This document shows, piece after piece, positions 1 to 5,718 of a stretch of 7,579 bases of DNA. Every line of letters starts with the position of its first letter. The stretch's first letter is position 1. The notes under the pieces are model-generated. The model was given only the letters and a program-made list of their open reading frames with translations, was not told the origin of the DNA and ran no database searches. Where the stretch lies: the NCBI GenBank assembly GCA_030640865.1, contig DAOWIP010000575.1, positions 1 to 7,579 of the forward strand, read 5' to 3'. A program made the position numbers and the translations under genes. Origin of the DNA: Sedimentisphaerales bacterium (GTDB taxonomy: Bacteria; Planctomycetota; Phycisphaerae; Sedimentisphaerales; SM23-30).

Positions 1-1
1 A

Positions 2-2266
2 ACCGGTTCGGGGAAAACCAAGGTACTAAGCCTGATTCTGGCGTGGTGCTATTTTCATAAACTCTATGAGGACGATTCCGAACTGGCACGCAATTTTCTT
101 GTGATAGCGCCCAATATTATCGTACTGGACCGTATCAGGGCAGACTTTGACGGCTTGCGTATCTTCTTTGAAGACCCGGTGCTGCCGGATAACGGTTTTG
201 ATGGACGCAACTGGCGTGATGATTTCCAACTGACCCTGCATATTCAGGATGAGGTCAATATCACCCGCAAAACCGGCAATATCTTTTTGACCAATATCCA
301 CCGTGTCTATAGCGGCAATGATATTGTACCTTCGGCAGATGATGAAGATACGATGGATTATTTTCTTGGTGCTCGTCCTACCGGAGCGACTACCGATTCC
401 AAGGTTGATCTCGGTGATATCGTTCGCGACATCGATGAACTGGTAATACTTAACGATGAGGCGCACCATATTCACGACCCTCGTATGGCCTGGTTCAAAT
501 CGATAGAGGATATTCATAATCGCCTCAAGCATAAAGATAAGTTTTTATCTTTGCAGGTGGATGTAACCGCTACGCCCAAGCATAATAACGGGGCTATCTT
601 TGTACAGACGGTTTGTGATTATCCGCTGGTGGAAGCCATATCGCAAAATGTGGTCAAACATCCGGTGCTGCCGGATGAAGCAAGCCGGGCGAAACTATCG
701 GAACGGCAAAGCTCCAAATTTACGGAGAAATATGCCGATTATCTGAACCTTGGTATCGAAGAATGGCGCAAGGCTTATGCGGAACACGAAAAACTCAACA
801 AAAAAGCCATCCTTTTTGTAATGACCGATGACACCAAAAACTGTGACGATGTAGCCGAATATCTCAAAACGACTTATCCTGAACTTAACGATAAAGATGC
901 TGTACTGGTGATCCATACCAAAAATAACGGCGAGATCAGCGAGTCAGTAAGCGGAAAAAAAGAGGATGAACTGAAAAAGCTGCGCAAGCAGGCAAACGTA
1001 ATCGATGGATGGGATAGTCCTTATAAGGCCATCGTGTCGGTAATGATGTTGAAAGAGGGCTGGGATGTCAGAAATGTTACCACCATCGTAGGTCTGCGGG
1101 CCTATGCGGCAAAAAGTAATATTCTGCCGGAACAGACCTTAGGTCGTGGTTTGCGCAAGATGTATCCCGGCAACGATGTCAAGGAATATGTCAGTGTCGT
1201 AGGAACCGACGCCTTTATGGACTTTGTCGAGTCTATCCAGTCCGAGGGCGTTGAACTGGAACGTAAGGCAATGGGTGAGGGAACCGTCCCCAAAACGCCG
1301 ATTATCGTTGAAATTGATAATGAAAACACCGACAAGGATATCGAAAAGCTTGATATTGAGATTCCGGTCTTAACACCCAGAATTTATCGGGAATATAAAA
1401 ACCTTAACAGTCTAAATATTGCCCGATTCGGTCATCAAAAGGTTGCATACCTTCATTTCAGCGACCAGCAGCAGCGGGAGATTGTCTTCAGGGACATTAC
1501 CACCGGCCAGATCAGTCATACGACCTTGCTGGATTCATCAGGTTTAACAGATTACCGTTCCGTGGTGGGGTATTTCACACAGACCATTATGAAGGATTTA
1601 AGGCTGGTCAGCGGTTATGATGTATTGTATGGAAAAGTAAAATCTTTTATTCAGGATGAGTTGTTTGATAAACCGATTAACCTTGACTGCCTGAATACAT
1701 TGCGGAATCTCTCCGAACTTCAGGCAACTAAAACGTTGATAGAAACATTCAAAAAACAGATTAACTCCTTAACAGTGCAGGATAAAGGCAATGCGGAAAT
1801 ACGAGATTACATAAAACTCAGAAAAACACGTCCGTTTGTTGCAAAGGAACAGGGCTATATTGTCCCGAAGAAAAGCGTTTTTAATAAAATGATTGGCGAC
1901 AGCAATCTGGAATTGGAATTTGCCGCTTTTCTCGAAAAATGCGATGACATTATTTCCTATGTGAAAAATTATTTTGCCGTAGGTTTCAAGATTGATTATG
2001 TCAATGCCGATGGCAATATCTCCAATTACTATCCTGATTTTATTGTCAGGAAATCGGAAAAAGAAGTATTCATTATTGAAACCAAAGGGCTGGAAGACCT
2101 TGATGTGCCTTTGAAAATGGAAAGATTGAAACAATGGTGCATCGATATTAACAAGGCGCAATCAAATATCACCTATGATTATATATATGTTGATGAGGTT
2201 AGCTTTAAAAAGTACCAGCCAGAAAGTTTCAGTGAATTGACGATAAATTTTATGGATTACAAGTGA
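2..2266 (+). CDS. Type III restriction-like enzyme (Res-type SF2 helicase with C-terminal PD-(D/E)xK nuclease), 5' truncated
   Basis: The frame is open from base 2 to a TGA at 2264-2266, giving 754 visible residues; the start codon lies left of the window. The visible part begins inside Walker A (TGSGKT, residues 1-6). It continues with a DEAH box (NDEAHH, DEAH at 152-155), motif III TAT (189-191), the second RecA lobe with KEGWDVRNV (from 351), and motif VI EQTLGRGLR (377-385). Near the C-terminus, YYPDF (PD at 678-679) and IIETKG (E693, K695) form a PD-(D/E)xK nuclease site, with E637/E639 as possible upstream acidic residues. This order is that of type III restriction Res subunits, which translocate on or switch along DNA using ATP and cut it, normally with a Mod methyltransferase. 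Res proteins usually run to about 900-1000 residues, so perhaps 100-200 are missing. No mod gene is visible downstream; it could lie upstream. A stand-alone helicase-nuclease of the same superfamily is the main alternative. All visible key motifs are intact. Confidence 0.88.
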   Translation, partial: TGSGKTKVLSLILAWCYFHKLYEDDSELARNFLVIAPNIIVLDRIRADFDGLRIFFEDPVLPDNGFDGRNWRDDFQLTLHIQDEVNITRKTGNIFLTNIHRVYSGNDIVPSADDEDTMDYFLGARPTGATTDSKVDLGDIVRDIDELVILNDEAHHIHDPRMAWFKSIEDIHNRLKHKDKFLSLQVDVTATPKHNNGAIFVQTVCDYPLVEAISQNVVKHPVLPDEASRAKLSERQSSKFTEKYADYLNLGIEEWRKAYAEHEKLNKKAILFVMTDDTKNCDDVAEYLKTTYPELNDKDAVLVIHTKNNGEISESVSGKKEDELKKLRKQANVIDGWDSPYKAIVSVMMLKEGWDVRNVTTIVGLRAYAAKSNILPEQTLGRGLRKMYPGNDVKEYVSVVGTDAFMDFVESIQSEGVELERKAMGEGTVPKTPIIVEIDNENTDKDIEKLDIEIPVLTPRIYREYKNLNSLNIARFGHQKVAYLHFSDQQQREIVFRDITTGQISHTTLLDSSGLTDYRSVVGYFTQTIMKDLRLVSGYDVLYGKVKSFIQDELFDKPINLDCLNTLRNLSELQATKTLIETFKKQINSLTVQDKGNAEIRDYIKLRKTRPFVAKEQGYIVPKKSVFNKMIGDSNLELEFAAFLEKCDDIISYVKNYFAVGFKIDYVNADGNISNYYPDFIVRKSEKEVFIIETKGLEDLDVPLKMERLKQWCIDINKAQSNITYDYIYVDEVSFKKYQPESFSELTINFMDYK

Positions 2267-2342
2267 AAAAGAAAAGGCATTGCACTTTTTCTCCCTCTTC
2301 AATTAAATTATTCCTTAGTCACCTTCGCTTCCTTTTATTCAA

Positions 2343-2374
2343 TTTATTCGCGTCCATTTGCATTCATTCGTGGC
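2343..2374 (-). repeat. Degenerate GCCACGAATGAATG-type repeat block
   Basis: Read on the - strand, this block starts GCCACGAATGAATGCAAATG and ends in GACGCGAATAA. It contains three loosely spaced copies of a short GAAT or GCGAATAA-like unit. Such blocks occur, in my recollection, scattered between genes of Planctomycetota and some other environmental bacteria; the function is unknown. The assignment rests on pattern recognition only. Confidence 0.4.
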
Positions 2375-2487
2375 TAAAATTCTTTACTTCTTTTCCTTCT
2401 GTATTCTGACTTCTAATCTTCATATCTTGTCCCCCTGCCATTATACCACGTTCTGGTCCGACCATACCAGCGATTTCCCCCGACTTT

Positions 2488-2514
2488 CTCTGTATTCTCT
2501 GAGTCCTCTGTGGC
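2488..2514 (-). repeat. Degenerate ACAGAG-type tandem repeat
   Basis: On the - strand this reads GCCACAGAGGACTCAGAG followed by AATACAGAG, three imperfect copies of a unit about 8-10 bases long ending in CAGAG. A related copy on the + strand at 5550-5567 reads GCCACAGGGTTCACAGAG. The shared word in two separate gaps supports a dispersed genomic repeat rather than chance. Confidence 0.5.
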
Positions 2515-2543
2515 TTTTATCTTCTTTTCCTTTTGTCTTCTAT

Positions 2544-2561
2544 ATTCTGAATTCTGAATTC
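2544..2561 (+). repeat. ATTCTGA 7-bp tandem repeat, about 2.6 copies
   Basis: The unit ATTCTGA occurs twice in perfect tandem, followed by ATTC. A related ATTCTGAC lies at 2403-2410. It is part of the pyrimidine-rich repeat mosaic of this gap. Confidence 0.6.
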
Positions 2562-2747
2562 TTTTTTCCAACTGTTCCCTTCACTTTTTCATTGTCTATT
2601 TTATATTTTATATTTTTTTTCTTCTTCCCTATCTTGACATTAAGGCGATTTTACTTTTGCTCAAAACCAGCCCATTTTTGCCGGGTTTTGGCCGAAAACA
2701 CGCGAAAACCACCGATTTGCGTTAATTATTTTTCGAGGTCGTTCAGC

Positions 2748-2826
2748 AAACTGCAAAATATTAACCATTTTCAGGCAAAGTAAGCACAAAATCGACCAAA
2801 AGTGAAAATTCCGTTTTTTGCAGTTT
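2748..2826. repeat. 11-bp perfect inverted repeat directly abutting the 193-bp near-palindrome
   Basis: AAACTGCAAAA at 2748-2758 is the exact reverse complement of TTTTGCAGTTT at 2816-2826, with 57 bases between. The right arm ends at the base before the outer arm of the next element (2827). It could be the ends of a small unrelated element or a remnant into whose edge the larger palindrome inserted. The A/T content makes the match less striking than its length suggests. Confidence 0.45.
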
Positions 2827-3019
2827 CAAGTAATAAGTGCAACATTGCCCGATATCTCAACAGTTAATTTCTGGGCGGAACCGAGAGAAAAATCGTTTGG
2901 GCGGCTGGACAAATTTGGGGCACGGGGGGGGAAATTTTCCAGCCGGGGCCCCGAACTATTTTTCTCGTCGTCAACCCATTATTATATAATCAGTTAGTAT
3001 TTGTTGCACTTGTTAGTTG
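2827..3019. repeat. 193-bp near-palindromic element with 18-bp terminal inverted repeats (MITE-like)
   Basis: The left end CAAGTAATAAGTGCAACA (2827-2844) matches the reverse complement of the right end (3002-3019) at 16 of 18 positions, including a perfect 10-bp block AAGTGCAACA. The symmetry centre, near 2923, coincides with the centre of the strong hairpin at 2885-2966, so the element is one large nested palindrome. It encodes no protein. It lies between convergent genes and ends 19 bases from the BioA stop codon. The structure fits a miniature inverted-repeat element or a REP-like palindrome; I do not recognise the family and see no clear target-site duplication. Confidence 0.6.
2885..2966. 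terminator. Strong hairpin, probable bidirectional intrinsic terminator
   Basis: From outside in: GAGAAAAAT (2885-2893) pairs with ATTTTTCTC (2958-2966); after one mismatch, GTTTGGG (2895-2901) pairs with CCCGAAC (2950-2956), including one G-U; after a 4-base bulge, CGGCTGGA (2902-2909) pairs with TCCAGCCG (2938-2945); after a single-base bulge, AAATTT (2911-2916) pairs with AAATTT (2932-2937). That is about 30 pairs. The loop (2917-2931) is G-rich with a run of eight G. A GC-rich stem is followed by TATTTTT on the + strand and by GATTTTT on the - strand, so either convergent transcript could terminate. It lies about 70 bases past the BioA stop but over 600 past the restriction gene stop. Confidence 0.6.
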
Positions 3020-3038
3020 ACTCCGCCTTTTACGAAAA

Positions 3039-4397
3039 TTAAGGATTCCTGACCACTCCGGGCAGATCATTTTTGATTCCTTCATCTACAGCAATCAGCA
3101 GTTCTTCCAATTGCTCGTTTTTGATGGAAAGGGGCGGCATAATTACTATTACATCACCTAATGGTCGTAATATAACCCCTTTATTTCTAAGTAGTTGACA
3201 GATTTTTGCACCAATCCGCCGTGTCGTTTCAAAGCTCTTTTTGCTTTTTTTATCCTCCACCAACTCAATCCCCACCATCATTCCGCGCCGTCGGGTATCG
3301 CCCACGAAATCATAATCTGATATCTTTTGTAAGTATTTGTCAATTAAGGAGATATTATCTGTTAATGATTCCAGTGTCTTTTCTCTCTCGAACACTTCGA
3401 GGCTCGCCAGGGCCGCCGCGCAGCCAAGTGCGTTTCCCGTGTAAGTATGGCCGTGATAAAAGGTTGTGTTAATCCATGGTTCACGCAAAAACGCCTCGAA
3501 CACCTTTTCCGTTGCCAGCGTCGCCGCCAGCGGCAGATAACCAGCCGTTAAACCCTTGGCAATACAGAAGATATCGGGGCTTACCCCTTCCTGTTCACAG
3601 GCAAACATCGTACCTGTTCGGCCGAACCCAGTCGCCACCTCATCGGCTATCATCAGCACTTTATGCTTGTCGGCCAACTGTCGCACACCTGTTAAAAACC
3701 CCTGTGGGTGAACTATAAGTCCTGCTGCGCCCTGGACTAATGGCTCAACAACTATAGCCGCTATCTGTCCCTTATTTTTTTCAAGGATGGTTTCCATTTG
3801 TTTGAGACAGTGTTTGCGGCATTGTTCCGGAGTGCCGTTGAAGCGGTATGGATGAGGGCAATCGGCAAACTCGGCATTGAAGGTCAGGGAGCCGAAAATT
3901 TGATGGTATATGCTTATACCACCGATACTTACGGAACCTATGGTATCGCCGTGATATGATTGGTTCAGGGCGATAAACATCTTTTTTTTGTCTTGGCCGA
4001 GGTTTCGCCAATATTGATAGGCCATTTTGATAGCGATTTCAACGGAAGTGGCGCCGCTGTCGGAATAGAAAACGCGTGTAAGTCCTTGTGGCGTAATATC
4101 TACCAGCTTTTTGGCCAATCGGATCGACGATTCGGATGACAGGCCCAGCAGTGTACTGTGGGCGATTTTTTCCAATTGACGGTTGATAGCCGCGTTAATA
4201 TGCGGATGATTATGGCCGTGGATATTACACCATAGCGAAGAGACGCCGTCGATATAGCGGTAACCCTTTGTGTCATAAAGATATACGCCTTCGCCTCTTT
4301 CTATGACTAACGGTTCATCCTCAAGCCATAAACGCATTGGGGTGAACGGGTGCCAGAGAAAGTGCTTGTCCCAATTTTCCAGTTCCCCGGAAAGCAT
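3039..4397 (-). CDS. bioA: Adenosylmethionine-8-amino-7-oxononanoate aminotransferase (BioA)
   Basis: BioA transfers the amino group of S-adenosylmethionine to 7-keto-8-aminopelargonate (KAPA) to give 7,8-diaminopelargonate (DAPA), the antepenultimate step of biotin synthesis, in the cytoplasm. The 452-residue product has the normal length for this class III (fold type I) PLP aminotransferase family. The N-terminus carries the BioA-like stretch WHPFTPM (15-21) and DGVSSLWCNIHGHNHP (50-65). PLP-site motifs follow: YSDSGATSVEIA (111-122), SYHGD (147-151), the cofactor-binding ADEVATGFGRTG (251-262, D252), and Schiff-base lysine K281 in CIAKGLTAGYLP. HGHTYTGNALGCAAA (315-329) and R411 in LRPLG, the expected carboxylate-binding arginine, complete the site. 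The ATG at 4395-4397 has AAGGAG 10 bases upstream. A co-oriented 198-residue gene ends 51 bases upstream. No bioB, bioD or bioF is in the window, so the other steps are encoded elsewhere. Confidence 0.95.
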   Translation of the reverse strand: MLSGELENWDKHFLWHPFTPMRLWLEDEPLVIERGEGVYLYDTKGYRYIDGVSSLWCNIHGHNHPHINAAINRQLEKIAHSTLLGLSSESSIRLAKKLVDITPQGLTRVFYSDSGATSVEIAIKMAYQYWRNLGQDKKKMFIALNQSYHGDTIGSVSIGGISIYHQIFGSLTFNAEFADCPHPYRFNGTPEQCRKHCLKQMETILEKNKGQIAAIVVEPLVQGAAGLIVHPQGFLTGVRQLADKHKVLMIADEVATGFGRTGTMFACEQEGVSPDIFCIAKGLTAGYLPLAATLATEKVFEAFLREPWINTTFYHGHTYTGNALGCAAALASLEVFEREKTLESLTDNISLIDKYLQKISDYDFVGDTRRRGMMVGIELVEDKKSKKSFETTRRIGAKICQLLRNKGVILRPLGDVIVIMPPLSIKNEQLEELLIAVDEGIKNDLPGVVRNP

Positions 4398-4407
4398 ATA
4401 TGCACAA

Positions 4408-4413
4408 CTCCTT
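4408..4413 (-). promoter_or_regulatory. Ribosome binding site of bioA
   Basis: On the - strand the six bases read AAGGAG, a strong Shine-Dalgarno sequence, 10 bases before the ATG at 4395-4397. It fixes the bioA start. The site lies within the 51-base gap after the upstream gene; I see no convincing -35/-10 pair in that gap. Confidence 0.7.
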
Positions 4414-4448
4414 AATGCTCAAATGGTTATACTCATAGCTATGAATTT

Positions 4449-5045
4449 TTATCTATATGTGAAAACATTGATGGGCGATTTCTTTTGTCCGACAATCCCC
4501 GGAATAAGCCATAACATAGTCATATTTCTGACCTTGAATGGTTGGTTGTCAGAGCGGGCATAGTCGAACCGCCAGAACGTGGTAACGACTGGAATAAGCG
4601 CGTAACGGCTTTTAGGATCAAGAGTTGTGGTTACCTTAAATTCGACCTGGCCTGTAGTATCCTCTGCCCTGGTAACACGGAGATTGCTGATATTATTATT
4701 TGCGATCAACGGTTTTGCGAGTTTGGTTTCGATTGCGCGGGCGGCCATCATTTTATCGAACCCGTTATCCAGCAGGAAGTTATCGCTAATGTGGCTGATG
4801 ATGCCCGGGGCGTTTTCGTCCTCAGCGGCCTGAACGATCCGGCAGGTGATCATTTCGAGTTGTTCGCGATTGGTCTGGACGATCACGTCAATCAAGATAA
4901 ATAAACCCGCAAGTACCGGCCCAACAAGGAGATAGAGTTTCCTTATCCGGCCGTTGGTAAAGCTCCACGCCAGGAACAATACGATTTCTATCAACAACGC
5001 TATTAACAGACCCAGCCGTGGACTATCGAAAAGATGATATACCAT
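4449..5045 (-). CDS. Hypothetical two-helix membrane protein with possible NTF2-like outer domain
   Basis: I do not recognise this 198-residue protein by name. Two hydrophobic helices lie near the N-terminus (about residues 11-29, LGLLIALLIEIVLFLAWSF, and 37-56). The short loop between them carries R33, R35 and K36, so by the positive-inside rule the loop is cytoplasmic and the rest (about 60-198) is outside the membrane. That part has a helical start (EQLEMITCRIVQAAEDENAP), then strands such as GQVEFKVTTTLDP (132-144) and TFWRFDYAR (156-164). This alpha-then-beta order, with an acidic region and a WRFDY strand, resembles NTF2/SnoaL-like domains; that is inference from the layout. The ATG at 5043-5045 has GGAG 12 bases upstream (5058-5061), a rather long spacing. 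The gene precedes bioA by 51 bases on the same strand and may be cotranscribed; nothing visible links it to biotin. Confidence 0.75.
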   Translation of the reverse strand: MVYHLFDSPRLGLLIALLIEIVLFLAWSFTNGRIRKLYLLVGPVLAGLFILIDVIVQTNREQLEMITCRIVQAAEDENAPGIISHISDNFLLDNGFDKMMAARAIETKLAKPLIANNNISNLRVTRAEDTTGQVEFKVTTTLDPKSRYALIPVVTTFWRFDYARSDNQPFKVRNMTMLWLIPGIVGQKKSPINVFTYR

Positions 5046-5173
5046 AATAATTTAACGCTCCAAAAAGTCATTATTAAGCATACTATAATAGAAGATTAAA
5101 GCGCAAAAATAAAGGCCAGCCGTTTATTTTTTTGGTTCAACTCCAATAGAGTTGATAGAAAATCGTTCAAGAG

Positions 5174-5317
5174 CAGTCCGCTTTGCGGACTGGAGTTTAT
5201 CGCATTGCAGCAACCGGCATAATCATAAAGGGTTGGCATCAAAAAAGATACCAACCCCATGCCGCCCGCAACGCGGGCAGAGAAAAAGCGGCAATGCCGC
5301 TGGCACCGCCACGGTGC
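5174..5317. other. Row of perfect GC-rich hairpins, mostly with three-base loops
   Basis: In order: CAGTCCGC-TTT-GCGGACTG (5174-5192); a compound stem in which CGGCAT (5215-5220) pairs with ATGCCG (5259-5264) and encloses GGGTTGG (5230-5236) paired with CCAACCC (5251-5257); GCCCGC-AAC-GCGGGC (5264-5278); AGCGGC-AAT-GCCGCT (5287-5301); and GCACCG-CCA-CGGTGC (5303-5317). The stems are perfect and 6-8 bp, with 1-8 bases between the last three hairpins. A looser stem follows, CTCCTGC (5328-5334) with GCAGGAG (5356-5362). Because the stems are symmetrical, they would fold in RNA from either strand. A function as RNA or as DNA cruciforms cannot be told from the sequence alone. Confidence 0.65.
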
Positions 5318-5403
5318 TCGGGTCGCACTCCTGCGTTGCCCTATCCCCCGTGACGGCAGGAGCATTATACCATACTTGCCGGAGGCCATAAAGCGTTAAG
5401 CTC

Positions 5404-5427
5404 CAAGGTTTTGCAAGCAAAACCTTG
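5404..5427. other. Long perfect hairpin inside the inverted-repeat element
   Basis: CAAGGTTTTGC (5404-5414) and GCAAAACCTTG (5417-5427) are exact reverse complements separated by AA, giving a stem of about 10 bp with a four-base loop. It lies just inside the right terminal inverted repeat. No U-run follows on either strand, so it is not a typical intrinsic terminator. Confidence 0.6.
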
Positions 5428-5549
5428 AAAAAGGCACCAACTTTATTGGAGTTGAACCATTTTTATTAAACGACCAGCCTTTTTCTTCAACAATGCCGTC
5501 ATAAGACGACTTTTCCAATTAGTAGCAACACCTTCGGCGAAGCTTTTTT

Positions 5550-5649
5550 GCCACAGGGTTCACAGAGTTTTATGATTTTTTAGTCAGGGTTGCCACCCGT
5601 ATGAGGATTGTACAAGAGCACCTCTCTGAAATACAGAAAGGTGCCACCC
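5550..5649. repeat. Degenerate intergenic repeats and a small hairpin after mutS
   Basis: GCCACAGGGTTCACAGAG (5550-5567) is a + strand relative of the block at 2488-2514. GGGTTGCCACCC (5587-5598) and GGTGCCACCC (5640-5649) are two near-copies of another short word. Between them CACCT (5619-5623) pairs with AGGTG (5639-5643), and inside it TCTG pairs with CAGA around an AAATA loop: nine pairs with one mismatch. This hairpin lies about 75 bases past the mutS stop, but no U-run follows it on the mutS strand, so a role as terminator is uncertain. The rest of 5483-5718 shows nothing else I can name. Confidence 0.4.
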
Positions 5650-5718
5650 ATCCAAGGGCTTAAGAACCTATGCTTGACAGTAGGGACTGGTTATTGTGTT
5701 TGGTTTGGAAGTGCAGGA

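Larger units (their letters stand above)
2267..2826. other. Gene-free intergenic stretch of degenerate low-complexity repeats
   Basis: This stretch lies between the stop of the restriction gene and the near-palindrome that starts at 2827. The + strand is strongly pyrimidine-rich from about 2285 to 2640, so the - strand is purine-rich. No credible gene is present: the one long open frame (2358-2783, +) translates to a Phe/Ser/Leu-rich string that only reflects the repeats. Recognisable words are a GCCACGAAT-type block (2343-2374), an ACAGAG-type block (2488-2514) and a 7-bp tandem repeat (2544-2561). A weak A/T-rich inverted repeat just after the restriction gene stop (2265-2271 with 2285-2291) could help end that transcript, but it is too poor to call. 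Confidence 0.7.
5111..5482. mobile_element. 372-bp noncoding element with about 38-bp terminal inverted repeats and internal hairpins (MITE-like)
   Basis: The inner part of each end is a perfect 16-bp inverted repeat: TGGTTCAACTCCAATA (5133-5148) and its reverse complement at 5444-5459. Outside it, AAAGGCCAGCCGTTTA (5111-5126) matches the reverse complement of 5467-5482 at 13 of 16 positions, with a 6-7 base A/T spacer in each arm. The interior has no credible gene and is packed with perfect stem-loops, listed separately. It sits between mutS and the 198-residue gene. No transposase is present, so it would be non-autonomous. A structured RNA gene flanked by a chance repeat is the alternative, but the length of the arms argues against chance. 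I saw no target-site duplication and do not know the family. Confidence 0.55.

Noticed and set aside
2358..2783. 141-residue open frame on the + strand
   Set aside because: Its translation is a Phe/Ser/Leu-rich reading of pyrimidine-rich repeats with no domain, and the first part has no credible ribosome binding site. It is best seen as a by-product of base composition.
5084..5089. TATAAT on the + strand as a -10 box
   Set aside because: There is no matching -35 at suitable spacing and no + strand gene downstream; the A/T-rich context makes it likely by chance.
5052..5399. 8-bp inverted pair TTAACGCT (5052-5059) and AGCGTTAA (5392-5399)
   Set aside because: Eight bases over 350 can match by chance, and one copy lies in the region before the 198-residue gene, outside the element's clear ends.
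5096..5420. Several short open frames on both strands across the hairpin element
   Set aside because: They run through the stem-loops, overlap one another on both strands, and show no conserved motif, so they do not support a gene in the element.
5137..5482. CRISPR or tandem-repeat array
   Set aside because: The hairpin stems differ in sequence and spacing; there is no repeated unit with unique spacers.
5531..5549. CTTCGGCGAAG followed by six T, resembling an intrinsic terminator on the + strand
   Set aside because: The stem is only about four pairs with a three-base loop, and no + strand gene lies upstream of it in this gap.
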